Assembly (NCBI RefSeq): GCF_002814095.1
Contig: NZ_CP021915.1
Coordinates: 186,001-250,000, forward strand
Length of the DNA: 64,000 nucleotides
Source of the DNA: Sagittula sp. P11
GTDB lineage: Bacteria; Pseudomonadota; Alphaproteobacteria; Rhodobacterales; Rhodobacteraceae
Direction: 5' to 3'
The position numbers and the translations under genes were made by a program. A model generated the notes under the pieces. That model saw only the letters and a program-made list of their open reading frames with translations, was not told where the DNA came from and searched no databases. Positions 35,020 through 44,140 of this stretch are shown here, piece after piece; position 1 is the stretch's first letter; the number at the start of each line of letters is the position of its first letter.

Positions 35020-36270
35020 CTACTCGACTTTGAAAGTCGCGGAGCTGTGCTTGATGACATCCCACACAACGTCGAGATAGTCGGCGCTCCAGTCGGTCTG
35101 CGGAACCCAGGTTTCGCCATTCCACTGCTCGACCCGAGTCTTGCCACCACCACCATGATCTTTGTCGGTCACTGTAACCGGGGCCATGGTGCCGTTTCCA
35201 TCGAAGTTCTCGATCGATTCATAGGCATTCTTCATGCTTTCCGGTGTGATCGGCCAACCGTTTTCGGCAATCGCGATACGCGCGGCTTCAAAACCGACCG
35301 AATAAATCGCCATACCCATGTTATAGTACACGTCTCGCACCAGATTCTCGGGTCCGCTGCCCTTGCCATTGGCATAGTAGGTTTCCAGCATCGTCTTGAC
35401 GATCGGAACTTCCTGGCCACCGGCCACGTTGGTTCCGCGCAAAATGCCTTTTGCCTCTTGTGCGCCAATGTTGGCGATATCGACCTCGTTGAGCCAGTTG
35501 ACCGACAGGTAACGGTCGATCGGGAACCGGTTGCGGCGCATTTCCTTCGAGGCAACCACATGCCCGCCAGCCAGAAGCCAGCTGATCACGTAATCTGGCT
35601 TATCACGGCGGATATTGCTCCAGGCACCGGCCTGATCCGAACCGGGAAGCGGCACGGGATAAAGCTCCAGTTCGAACCCTTCCTTCTCGGAAAGCGTTTT
35701 CAGGATCTCGATTGGTTCCTGACCGAAGGGATAATCCAGATAGATGAACCCGATCTTCGCCTTGCTCAGGTCACCGCCCATCTGGCCCTTGATGAAGGCA
35801 ACGTTATTTGCCGCCTGCTGCCAGTACGTCGGACCGACCGGGAAAACCCATTCGAACACTTCCCCGTCAACTGCATCGCCACGGCCAACGAAGGACTGCA
35901 TCAGAACGTTGCCGTCCTTCATGGCACGCGGCAGAACCGCGTTCGTGACCGGCGTGGACAGAAAATTGAATAGGAACACACCTTCGCGCTTGAGCTGCTC
36001 ATAGCATTCCACACCGCGCTGCGGTTCGTTGCCGTGATCGCGAACGATGATTTCTACCGGATGCCCTTCGATACCGCCATTTTCGTTGGTGTACATCGCC
36101 AGATCCTGGGCGGCCTGAGCCACCTGCGGCGAAATGAAAGTGTAGGATTTGCTAAGGTCGAAGCAGAGTCCGAAGCGGATCGGCTCCTTGTCCTGCGCTG
36201 CGGCCACAGTCGCGCTTGCTGCCAGCGCAGTAGCAAGGACTACTGCCTTAATGTGCTGTTTGACTTTCAT
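35020..36270 (-). CDS. Branched-chain-amino-acid-type ABC substrate-binding protein (copy 1)
   Basis: A 416-aa periplasmic protein of the LivK-like type I fold, with a signal peptide (hydrophobic core around residues 8-22, cleavage after AAA near 25). Domain landmarks include GIEGHPVEIIVRDHGNEP near residue 65 and YLDYPFGQEPIEILKTLSE near 177. HAA systems with an embedded acyl-CoA ligase often import aromatic or other carboxylic acids rather than amino acids. It is strongly similar over its whole length to the product of the next upstream gene, a tandem duplication. GGGAGAGAG precedes the ATG. It is the last gene of the operon. Confidence 0.9.
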   Translation of the reverse strand: MKVKQHIKAVVLATALAASATVAAAQDKEPIRFGLCFDLSKSYTFISPQVAQAAQDLAMYTNENGGIEGHPVEIIVRDHGNEPQRGVECYEQLKREGVFLFNFLSTPVTNAVLPRAMKDGNVLMQSFVGRGDAVDGEVFEWVFPVGPTYWQQAANNVAFIKGQMGGDLSKAKIGFIYLDYPFGQEPIEILKTLSEKEGFELELYPVPLPGSDQAGAWSNIRRDKPDYVISWLLAGGHVVASKEMRRNRFPIDRYLSVNWLNEVDIANIGAQEAKGILRGTNVAGGQEVPIVKTMLETYYANGKGSGPENLVRDVYYNMGMAIYSVGFEAARIAIAENGWPITPESMKNAYESIENFDGNGTMAPVTVTDKDHGGGGKTRVEQWNGETWVPQTDWSADYLDVVWDVIKHSSATFKVE

Positions 36271-36297
36271 GTTTTCTCTCTCCCGTTGGTTTGGTTT

Positions 36298-36336
36298 GGG
36301 GCGGTGATACCGTTTCGTAAACGCCGCTGCCGCCCC
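36298..36336 (-). other. Possible hairpin between the two binding-protein genes
   Basis: Arms GGGGCGG and CCGCCCC can pair across a 25-nt loop in the 97-nt gap between the tandem binding-protein genes. It may adjust relative expression or mRNA stability. The long loop makes it a weak call. Confidence 0.3.
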
Positions 36337-36367
36337 GCGTAGCGTCGCCCTTCCTGCTACCAGTCTT

Positions 36368-37606
36368 TCACTGCTCGTATTGTGACGAACTTTCTTTCAC
36401 CACGTCCCACACGACGTCCGTGTACTCAGAGATCCAGTCGGTTTGCGGCACCCAAGTCTCCCCGTCCCACATCTCGATCCGGGTCTTGCCACCGCCGCCA
36501 TGATCTTCGGCCGTCACCGTAATGGGGGCCATCAGCCCGTTCGCGTCGAATCCCTCAAGCGACTCCAGTCCCGCTTTGTAGGACTTTGCGGTAATCGGAA
36601 GGCCTTCGAGTTCTGCCGCCTTGCGCGCGGCTTCGAACATGATTGAATACATGGCCAGACCGGTGTTGTAGAAAACGTCCTGGGTCTTCTCAATCGGGCC
36701 CGAACCCTCGCCCTTGTCGTAGAGCTCGGTCATGATCTCCTGATACAGCGCGACGTCCTGACCGCCCACAACATTGGTACCGCGCTTGATACCCTTGGCG
36801 GCCTCGTCGCCAATATTGGCGATATCGACTTCGTTCAGCCAGTTGACGGAAATGTATTTGTCCATCGGGATGCGATTGCGCTGCATTTCCTTCGACGCAA
36901 CCACATGCGCACCGCCAAGCATCCAGACAATCACATGATCTGGGTTGTCCCGGCGCACCTTGGACCACACACCGGCCTGGTCACTGCCAGGCAGTGGCAC
37001 AGGGTAAAGCTCAAGCTTGAAACCCTCTTTTTCGGACAAGGTTTTGAGAATCTCGATCGGCTCCTGTCCGAAAGGATAATCGAAATACACAAACCCCACC
37101 TTCACGTCCGACAAGTCGCCATCATGCAATTGCTTTATGTAGGCAACATCATTGGCCGCCTGTCCCCAATAGGTCGGTCCGATCGGATAGACCCATTCGA
37201 AAACGGTGCCGTCGACGGCATCGCCTCGGCCGACAAGCGACTGCATCAGGATACGCCCGTCTTCCATGGCCCGCGGCAGGATAGCCAGAGAGACCGGAGT
37301 GGACAGGGTATCGAAAACAAAGACGCCCTCGCGGCTGAGTTTCGAGTAGCACTCGATTCCGCGCTGCGGTTCGTTCCCGTGGTCACGCACGATGACTTCG
37401 ACCGGTTCCCCACCGATGCCGCCCTTCATGTTGATGAGCTTGGCAAGGTCCATCGCGGCCTGCGAAACCTGCGGCGTGGCAAAGGTATAGGCCTTGCTGA
37501 GATCGTAGCAGATGCCGATCTTGAATGGCTCGGCCAGCGCCTGGGTGCCGAACAGCGCCCCGCCAACCATTGAAAATACTGCCAGCGCTTTGGTAAGTCT
37601 CTTCAT
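36368..37606 (-). CDS. Branched-chain-amino-acid-type ABC substrate-binding protein (copy 2)
   Basis: A 412-aa LivK-like protein with a signal peptide (residues 1-25, ending TQALA) and the same landmarks as copy 1: GIGGEPVEVIVRDHGNEP and YFDYPFGQEPIEILKTLSE. The two copies share long identical stretches such as FGQEPIEILKTLSEKEGF but differ elsewhere, so they may present different ligands to the same permease. GGGAGGAAAA precedes the ATG. It lies just downstream of the LivF gene. Confidence 0.9.
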   Translation of the reverse strand: MKRLTKALAVFSMVGGALFGTQALAEPFKIGICYDLSKAYTFATPQVSQAAMDLAKLINMKGGIGGEPVEVIVRDHGNEPQRGIECYSKLSREGVFVFDTLSTPVSLAILPRAMEDGRILMQSLVGRGDAVDGTVFEWVYPIGPTYWGQAANDVAYIKQLHDGDLSDVKVGFVYFDYPFGQEPIEILKTLSEKEGFKLELYPVPLPGSDQAGVWSKVRRDNPDHVIVWMLGGAHVVASKEMQRNRIPMDKYISVNWLNEVDIANIGDEAAKGIKRGTNVVGGQDVALYQEIMTELYDKGEGSGPIEKTQDVFYNTGLAMYSIMFEAARKAAELEGLPITAKSYKAGLESLEGFDANGLMAPITVTAEDHGGGGKTRIEMWDGETWVPQTDWISEYTDVVWDVVKESSSQYEQ

Positions 37607-37639
37607 TTTTTCCTCCCTGAACAGTTTTCGAATAGTACG

Positions 37640-38449
37640 TTAGCTCAGCCAACGTTTGCGTCGGCTGTAGTGCTTGACGTTGTGAAAATCGGTCTCTCCG
37701 CCGCCTAGATAGAACTCCTGAATGTCGGAGTTGGATTTGAGCGCCTCGGCCGTGCCGTGCATAACGACGCGGCCGTTTTCGATAAGATACCCTTGCGAAA
37801 CGATCTCCAGAGCTGCCAGGGCGTTCTGTTCCACCAGCAGGACGGACAGGCCCTCATCCTTATTGATCTTTTGCAGGATGCCGAAGATTTCCTCGACCAG
37901 GAACGGAGCAAGCCCGAGGCTTGGTTCATCAAGCATCAAAAGCTTCGGCTGGGTCACGAGGGCCCGCCCAATGGCAAGCATCTGTTGCTCACCACCCGAC
38001 AAATAGCCTGCTTGGGAATTTTTGCGTTCGGCAAGCCGTGGAAAATAGGCGTAAATCTTGTCCTTTTCCGCATTCAGCGTCGATCGGGACATTCCGCGCG
38101 GCGCGGCGGCGGTCAGGTTCTCGTCGGGGGTCAGATGTTCAAAGACCCGCCGCCCTTCGATGACATGACAGATGCCCATCTCGACGCGTTTTTGCGCGGG
38201 CGCTTCGGTAATGTCCGTTCCCTGGAACGTTATCTCACCTCGGCTGATGCGTCCGCGCTCGGCCTTCAAAAGACCGCTGATCGCTTTCAACGTGGTACTT
38301 TTTCCAGCTCCGTTCGATCCCAAGAGTGCGATCATCTCGCCCTTTGGGACTTGGACCGAAACACCTTTGATCGCCAGTATTACATTGTCGTACAGTACTT
38401 CGACGCTGTTCATGGATAGAATGTTCTGGGCTTCAACTTTTTCTTGCAT
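37640..38449 (-). CDS. livF: HAA ABC transporter ATP-binding protein, LivF type
   Basis: A 269-aa ABC ATPase with Walker A GSNGAGKST near residue 44, signature YLSGGEQQ near 148, Walker B LLMLDEPS near 171 and a C-terminal extension after the usual LivF end (FHNVKHYSRRKRW). It pairs with LivG to power the permease. ATG 38449 is favoured over ATG 38455 because GGGG lies at a better distance from it. Confidence 0.92.
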   Translation of the reverse strand: MQEKVEAQNILSMNSVEVLYDNVILAIKGVSVQVPKGEMIALLGSNGAGKSTTLKAISGLLKAERGRISRGEITFQGTDITEAPAQKRVEMGICHVIEGRRVFEHLTPDENLTAAAPRGMSRSTLNAEKDKIYAYFPRLAERKNSQAGYLSGGEQQMLAIGRALVTQPKLLMLDEPSLGLAPFLVEEIFGILQKINKDEGLSVLLVEQNALAALEIVSQGYLIENGRVVMHGTAEALKSNSDIQEFYLGGGETDFHNVKHYSRRKRWLS

Positions 38450-38459
38450 CGGCATTCCC

Positions 38460-39533
38460 CTATTTCTTGAACTGATCGAAGGGCCAAACCATCAGATAGT
38501 CTCTGATGTTGCCGTAGAGTTTTCCCAAACCGAGTGGTTCGATCAGAAGGATAATGACGATCAGTGCGCCATAGACTGCGTTCGGGATGTGAGCGAGTGT
38601 TTCAACATCGATCTGCATGCCAAGCCCGTCACTCAGCGTGACGACGAGACCATTCACGATACCCGGAACAAGAAGGATCAGGGCAACACCGAAATAGGAA
38701 CCGATAATGCTGCCAAGGCCGCCAACAATCACCATCGCAAGAACCTGGATCGAAACGGCAACCGAGAATTGCTCGGGTGCGGCGAGAAAGAAAAAGGTGG
38801 CAACAAGCAACGCACCGCTGACGCCTGCGATGAACGAAGAAGTCGCGAATGCGAGGATTTTGTAGTAGAAACTGTTCACACCCAGGATCGCGGCCGCAAA
38901 GTCTTTTTCCCGGACAGCGACCAAGGCGCGACCGAGTCCAGTACGCTTGAGATTAAGCATGAAGATCGTCACCAACACACACCAGCCGAAGGCGACATAG
39001 TAGAAGCCAGTATCAGTGGTAATCTCTTGCCCGAGCAGCGCCAATGTCGGTGACTGGAGCGACGCGTGTGAGCCCCCCGAGATCGCCGGAGAGTGGGTCA
39101 GAACCCAGTCCATCACGAATTGCATCGCAAGAGTGGTAAGGGCGAGATACAGTCCCTTGACCCGCAAAGCGGCAAAAGCAAACAGGCTGCCGATCACGGA
39201 TGACGTCAACCCGCCGATGATCAGGGCGAATTCCCACGGCACCCCGAAACGCGCGGCATGGATCGCCGAATAGGCGCCGACAGCCATGACCGCGGCATAG
39301 CCCAGGTGAAGCTGCCCCGCCCAACCTGTCACCAGGTTCAGCCCCAAAGCGGCGGCCGTCCAGATCAGCCAGGGAAGCAAGTAGCTGTTCAGGTAAAGCG
39401 ACGGAATGATGAACGGCGCGGCAAGACCGATCAGAAAGATGAATGCTGTCAGATTTCTGTCGGCAGGCACCTTGAAGATACGGCTGTCCGAAACGTAGTC
39501 GGCGTGATGGACGCCGGAAAGTCTGTAAAACAT
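38460..39533 (-). CDS. livM: HAA ABC transporter permease, LivM type
   Basis: A 357-aa membrane permease with about nine hydrophobic segments. LivM features include NLVTGWAGQLHLGYAAVMAVGAY near residue 65, ALRVKGLYLALTTLAMQFV near 121 and the EAA-like ALVAVREKDFAAAILGVN near 205. It forms the channel with LivH, whose gene ends 3 nt upstream (TAA-GGG-ATG). Confidence 0.93.
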   Translation of the reverse strand: MFYRLSGVHHADYVSDSRIFKVPADRNLTAFIFLIGLAAPFIIPSLYLNSYLLPWLIWTAAALGLNLVTGWAGQLHLGYAAVMAVGAYSAIHAARFGVPWEFALIIGGLTSSVIGSLFAFAALRVKGLYLALTTLAMQFVMDWVLTHSPAISGGSHASLQSPTLALLGQEITTDTGFYYVAFGWCVLVTIFMLNLKRTGLGRALVAVREKDFAAAILGVNSFYYKILAFATSSFIAGVSGALLVATFFFLAAPEQFSVAVSIQVLAMVIVGGLGSIIGSYFGVALILLVPGIVNGLVVTLSDGLGMQIDVETLAHIPNAVYGALIVIILLIEPLGLGKLYGNIRDYLMVWPFDQFKK

Positions 39534-39536
39534 CCC

Positions 39537-40424
39537 TTACACCCTTTCGATGTCGTGACGACCGAATAGTCCGTGCGGACGGATCATGACCGTGAGAATG
39601 AGCACGGCAGCGACGATAAGCTCACGGCTTCCGCCTCCGACAAGCGGATCGAGGAAATCAGCGCCAATGTTTTCGACGACACCTAGGATGATGCCTGCGA
39701 TTACGGCGCCAAGGATACTGTCGAGACCACCGAGAACGGCAACCGTCAGTCCTTTGAGAAGCAACAGCGACAGCGCCTGATCGACACCCTGAATCTCACC
39801 CCAGATGACGCCAGCGGCGACGGCAACAACGGATGCCAATGCCCAGGACAACCCAACGCCGCGCTCAACCGAGATACCTACCGACCACGAAGCCATGTAA
39901 TCATCCGCGATCGCCCGCAACTTGATCCCGGTCCGGGTTCGGAAAAACAGCATGAATGCGACAAACAAGGCGAGCGCAACACCGGCACCAACCAGATGGA
40001 TGCGGCTGATGAAGATGTCGCCCAAAAACAGTGGATCATAGCTGACGCCCAACTCCATCGAACGTGACGTCCCGCCCCAAATCGCAAGCGTTGTACCCCG
40101 CAGGAAAATGTCGAGGCCGAGTGTCAGCATCAAGATCATGACGACCGGCCGACCTGCGAGACGGCGCAGAGCAACACGCTCAATGCCGAACCCAAGGCCG
40201 AACATGACAACCGCAGCCAGAGGGATGGCCAGCCACAAGGGTAAACCCACATCGCGCGCCAGCGCCAAGACCACATAGGCCCCGACCATGGTCAACCCGC
40301 CCTGCGCCAGATTGGGCACCGAAGATGCCTTGTAAATCAGCACAAGGCCGATGGCGAATAGCGAATACAGCAGACCCGTCAAGGCTCCGTTGATCGCAAG
40401 CTCTGATAGAAAGACCCAGTCCAT
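39537..40424 (-). CDS. livH: HAA ABC transporter permease, LivH type
   Basis: A 295-aa permease with about eight hydrophobic segments. Typical LivH features include LLYSLFAIGLVLIYKASSVPNLAQGGLTMVGA near the N-terminus (seen as two adjoining blocks) and GLTVAVLGGLDSILGAVIAG near residue 235. The TAA of the ligase gene directly precedes its ATG, with GGGAGG inside the ligase end, so translation is coupled to the ligase. Confidence 0.93.
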   Translation of the reverse strand: MDWVFLSELAINGALTGLLYSLFAIGLVLIYKASSVPNLAQGGLTMVGAYVVLALARDVGLPLWLAIPLAAVVMFGLGFGIERVALRRLAGRPVVMILMLTLGLDIFLRGTTLAIWGGTSRSMELGVSYDPLFLGDIFISRIHLVGAGVALALFVAFMLFFRTRTGIKLRAIADDYMASWSVGISVERGVGLSWALASVVAVAAGVIWGEIQGVDQALSLLLLKGLTVAVLGGLDSILGAVIAGIILGVVENIGADFLDPLVGGGSRELIVAAVLILTVMIRPHGLFGRHDIERV

Positions 40425-42344
40425 TTATACCTCCCTGATGGGAAGGCTTCTTTCGACCTTCCCTACTTCCCCGGTCTCGTAAGTCACCTGCGCGCTTACA
40501 TGGACCTCTTTTGAACCGTCGTAGAGCGCCGCGATCACGTCGGCATAGCGTTCCTGAACGACCTTCCTCCGCAGTTTTCGTGTCCGTGTGATTTCACCAT
40601 CGTCCGGGTCGAATTCTTTCGGCAGACTGACAAAGCGTTGCAGGCGCAATGGCTCGGTGACGGCCTTGTTGACCCGTTGGAACGCCTCGCGAAGCAACGT
40701 CGCGACCTCTTCACGCTGAGAAAGATCGGCATATGACACGTAAGGTACGCCGTTCACTTCGGCCCAGTGCCCCACGGCCTCGAAATCCACGCAGACCATC
40801 GCCGTCAGTTCCTTCAGCCCGGCGCCAATCACGGCCGCATCCTTGATATACGGGCTGAATTTCAACCGGTTCTCGATGTAGTTTGGAACGTAACGTTCAC
40901 CGTCGGCGGTGTGCATGACCTCGGAGACACGGCCCAGAACAACCAGGTGTCCGTCGTCTTCCAGATAGCCGGCATCGCCGGTATGCAGCCACCCGCCCTC
41001 AAGCGCTTCGGCGGTCGCTTCGGGTTTGTTGAAATACCCTTCGAACACGCTGTCCGAGCGCACCAAGATCTCCCCGTCCTCGGCGATGGTCACCTCGACG
41101 CCGGGCGCGGGTTTGCCAACCGTATGAAGGCGCACTTCACCCGGAGACTGAATTGCATTGATCGCGCTGTTTTCGGTTTGGCCGTAGAGTTGGCGCAATT
41201 TGATTCCCAAGGCTCGGTAGAAAACAAAGGTGTCTTCGCCGATCGCTTCGCCGCCGGTGAACGCGTTCTTGAGGCGGCTCATTCCGAACTGGTCCTTGAT
41301 CGGACCGAAAACAATTGCCTCACCCAAAAGTCGGCCCAAAGGCTCCAATATACCACCGCTTTTTCCGTTCAGCTTGCGTGTCTCAGCGGCGATGGCCCGA
41401 TCCATGAAGAAATGATACAGCCATTTCTTGAAAGGGGTCGAATTCTCGATACCCACCTGGATTGTCGTCAGCATTTGGTCCCAGCTTCTCGGCGCCGCCA
41501 GATAGAAGGTCGGAGCGATCTCGCGCATGTCGCGCACGACCGTTTCCTGGCGCTCAGGCACATTCACGGTGAAACGCCAAAGGAGTGCCGCGGCAACGGT
41601 TATGGCGTAGTCTCCCACCCAGGCCATCGGCAAGTACGCGAGGATCTCCTCATTTTCGTCGAAGGCACCCGCCGCATGTCCATTCCGAGCAGCAGCAAGA
41701 ACGTTCTTCTGACTCAGTACGATGCCCTTCGGCGCGCCCGTCGTTCCGGAGGAGTGCAGAAAAATGGCCGGATCTTCCGGCTTCGCACGACTAAGCAGTT
41801 CCTCACGCAGGCCCGGGGTTTCGTTCAGATCGTGCTGACCAACTTCGATCAGGTGATCCCAGGACATCAGCCCTTCAACCTCGTAGAAGCCAAGACCGCG
41901 CGCTTCATCATAAATGATGTGGTCGATGCCCTCGGCGCCGGCGTCCTTCAGTTCCAGGATCTTGTCAACCTGTTCCTGATCTTCCGCAATAGCCGCGACG
42001 ATCTCCACTTCGCCAAGAAAGTGCCGGAGTTCTTCGAGCGTCGCGCCGGGATAGGCAGGCATTGCATAGGCACCAAGCAACGAAACAGCCAGCATGCCGC
42101 CATAGAGCCGCGCACGGTTATCGCCCAGAACAAGCACTGCTTTGCCAGGCTTCACGCCGATTTTTTCAAGCCCAGCCGCACAGGCCACCACCTCTTGGGC
42201 GTATTCCGCCCAGGTGGTTTCTTTCCATATCCCACGCTCTTTTTCGCGACGGGCGATATCCTTTCCGTGGAGCGACGCGTTCTTCGCCAGAAGTGCACCA
42301 ATCGTTTCGCCGCCTGAAGACCGGTTCTTCGTAAAATCAGTCAT
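40425..42344 (-). CDS. AMP-dependent acyl-CoA synthetase embedded in an ABC transporter operon
   Basis: A 639-aa adenylate-forming ligase of the long-chain acyl-CoA synthetase type. The ATP loop FLHSSGTTGAPKG is at residues 195-207, YGQTENSA near 380, the hinge region GWLHTGDAGYLEDDGHLVVLGR near 450 and a C-terminal Lys-rich ITRTRKLRRK near 600. It activates a carboxylic acid to its CoA ester. Its position between livG and livH is a recurrent arrangement that suggests activation of the imported acid on entry. GGAGGG precedes the ATG, and it overlaps the end of livG by 8 nt. Confidence 0.9.
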   Translation of the reverse strand: MTDFTKNRSSGGETIGALLAKNASLHGKDIARREKERGIWKETTWAEYAQEVVACAAGLEKIGVKPGKAVLVLGDNRARLYGGMLAVSLLGAYAMPAYPGATLEELRHFLGEVEIVAAIAEDQEQVDKILELKDAGAEGIDHIIYDEARGLGFYEVEGLMSWDHLIEVGQHDLNETPGLREELLSRAKPEDPAIFLHSSGTTGAPKGIVLSQKNVLAAARNGHAAGAFDENEEILAYLPMAWVGDYAITVAAALLWRFTVNVPERQETVVRDMREIAPTFYLAAPRSWDQMLTTIQVGIENSTPFKKWLYHFFMDRAIAAETRKLNGKSGGILEPLGRLLGEAIVFGPIKDQFGMSRLKNAFTGGEAIGEDTFVFYRALGIKLRQLYGQTENSAINAIQSPGEVRLHTVGKPAPGVEVTIAEDGEILVRSDSVFEGYFNKPEATAEALEGGWLHTGDAGYLEDDGHLVVLGRVSEVMHTADGERYVPNYIENRLKFSPYIKDAAVIGAGLKELTAMVCVDFEAVGHWAEVNGVPYVSYADLSQREEVATLLREAFQRVNKAVTEPLRLQRFVSLPKEFDPDDGEITRTRKLRRKVVQERYADVIAALYDGSKEVHVSAQVTYETGEVGKVERSLPIREV

Positions 42345-43143
42345 GCGACCCTCCGATATATGCCTCGATGACCCGCGGGTCCTTCACAACCTCCTTGGGG
42401 ATGCCACTGGCGATCATTTCACCGTAATTCAGTGCCAGCATCCGATCACAAATGCCGGTGATGACATCCATATGGTGTTCGATCAGCAGAACGCTGACGC
42501 CGCGTTCGGCACGGGCATCCAGAATGAAACGGGACATATACCCTTTCTCTTCCTGGTTCATGCCGGCCATCGGTTCATCGAGAATCAGCATTTGTGGCTC
42601 GGCCACCAATGCCCGCGCCAGCTCGACCCGTTTTTTCAACCCGATCGGAAGACCATCGACCAACTCATGCCGGATGCTCTCGAGTTGCAGAAACTCGATC
42701 ACCTCCTCGACGATTTTACGGTTCTCGATTTCTTCACGCTGTGCTGCCCACCAATATAGCGCCGTACGCAAAACGCCTGGGCTCATGTGGATGTGCCGCC
42801 CGAGCAGGATGTTGTCCAGAACGCTCATCCCGTTGAACAGGGCAAGATTTTGGAACGTCCTGGCAACCCCAAGCTTGGCAACCTTGTGAGGCGCTGTGCC
42901 CGTGATGTCTTTTCCTGCCAGCCGGACTTTGCCCTCGTTTGGCGGATAAAATCCGGTAATTGCGTTCGTCAGTGTTGTCTTGCCGCTGCCATTCGGACCG
43001 ACAAGTCCAAAGATTTCCCCTTGCCGGATAACAAGGTCCACACCGGTGACAGCGACGATGCCGCCGAACCGTCGTTCGACCCCGCTGCACTCCAGTATCG
43101 CCCCATCATCGGCTCCGATTGCTGTTTTAGTCTTTGTCGTCAT
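42337..43143 (-). CDS. livG: HAA ABC transporter ATP-binding protein, LivG type
   Basis: A 268-aa ABC ATPase with Walker A GPNGSGKTT near residue 48, ARTFQNLALFNGMSVLDNILLG near 92, Walker B LILDEPMAGM near 187 and LIEHHMDVI near 220. The GLPIGLKKRVELARAL segment replaces the canonical LSGGQ, a variation known in this subfamily of ligase-linked LivG proteins. It works with LivF. The SDR gene ends 37 nt upstream. Confidence 0.92.
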   Translation of the reverse strand: MTTKTKTAIGADDGAILECSGVERRFGGIVAVTGVDLVIRQGEIFGLVGPNGSGKTTLTNAITGFYPPNEGKVRLAGKDITGTAPHKVAKLGVARTFQNLALFNGMSVLDNILLGRHIHMSPGVLRTALYWWAAQREEIENRKIVEEVIEFLQLESIRHELVDGLPIGLKKRVELARALVAEPQMLILDEPMAGMNQEEKGYMSRFILDARAERGVSVLLIEHHMDVITGICDRMLALNYGEMIASGIPKEVVKDPRVIEAYIGGSHD

Positions 43144-43180
43144 CTAGATCCCGTTGTCCCCCTAAGGTTCACGGCCATCA

Positions 43181-44035
43181 TCAGGTAATCCGGAAGTAGT
43201 CCGGCCGCCCCGTTGGCCATGGATCCCCCCACAATTGCTGCCCACCGTCGATGTTCAGAACTTCACCGGTTACGAATTTCCCTGAATTCGCCGCCATATA
43301 GACAACCCCTTCAGCGACATCCCATTCGTCCCCGGCGTGCCGCATCGGATTGGAGTCCTGAAAGGTCGCAGAACCCTCCGGAGGGTAGTTCCCGAAACCG
43401 TTGCTTTCGCAGCAACCCGGCGCCACGCAGTTCACTCGGATACCGTGCGGAGCCCACTCCACCGCAACCGACTTGGACAGGTAAACTACCCCTGCCCGGG
43501 CCGCACAGGTATGCGCGATGCCGGGCATGCCGCGCCAGATATCGGCCACGATGTTGACGATGGAGCCCGATTGCTTGTTGGCAACCCAGTGGCGCGCCGC
43601 GGATTGCATCATCCACCAGGTGCCGTTGAGGTTGGTGTCTATGACCGCATTCCAGCCCTTTGGACTAAACTCCAACGCTGCTTGCGGAAACTGACCCCCA
43701 GCATTGTTCACCAATACGTCAATCGCCCCGAACTCCTGGTTCGTCTTGGCGACAAAATCCTCGACCTGCTCAGGCTCCCGGATGGTCATTGGCACAGCGA
43801 AGACTTTACCCCCGAAACTTTCGAGGAACTCCCTCGCCAAAGCCAGTTTCTCTTCGTTGCGTCCATTGATCGCCAGATTGGCCCCGAGCCTCGCGAACAG
43901 GGTCGCAATTGCCAGCCCCAATCCGCCTCCAGCGCCGGTCACCACAACGGTTTTGCCGCTGAATAAATCGCTCGCGTAAACGGTTGCACGTTTCGACAGG
44001 TCCTCCTTCGAAGACCCGAACTGCGTCTTATGCAT
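43181..44035 (-). CDS. SDR similar to peroxisomal trans-2-enoyl-CoA reductase (PECR/DECR type)
   Basis: A 284-aa short-chain dehydrogenase with TGAGGGLGLAIA near residue 32 and NNAGGQFPQ near 110. The usual YxxxK catalytic pair is replaced by HTCAARAGVVYLSKS near residue 173, which matches the AARAGV-LSK pattern of 2-enoyl-CoA and 2,4-dienoyl-CoA reductases. It is therefore more likely an NADPH-dependent enoyl/dienoyl-CoA reductase than a hydroxyacyl-CoA dehydrogenase. ATG 44035 has GGGAGGAGG upstream. It heads the HAA transporter operon, with the palindromic operator 42 bp upstream. Confidence 0.82.
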   Translation of the reverse strand: MHKTQFGSSKEDLSKRATVYASDLFSGKTVVVTGAGGGLGLAIATLFARLGANLAINGRNEEKLALAREFLESFGGKVFAVPMTIREPEQVEDFVAKTNQEFGAIDVLVNNAGGQFPQAALEFSPKGWNAVIDTNLNGTWWMMQSAARHWVANKQSGSIVNIVADIWRGMPGIAHTCAARAGVVYLSKSVAVEWAPHGIRVNCVAPGCCESNGFGNYPPEGSATFQDSNPMRHAGDEWDVAEGVVYMAANSGKFVTGEVLNIDGGQQLWGDPWPTGRPDYFRIT

Positions 44036-44076
44036 GACGCCTCCTCCCATTCCCCTTAAGGGGCAGTTGCCAGTAA

Positions 44077-44092
44077 TCTAACGGGTGTTAGA
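44077..44092. promoter_or_regulatory. Palindromic operator TCTAAC-GGGT-GTTAGA
   Basis: Exact TCTAAC and GTTAGA arms around GGGT, 42 bp upstream of the SDR start that opens the transporter operon. The arms match those at 24214 and 27875, so transport and degradation are probably controlled by one factor. Confidence 0.78.
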
Positions 44093-44140
44093 AAAATGGT
44101 CAAGACACCTTTTCCCACCAGCCCCGCCCGTTATCTCAGA

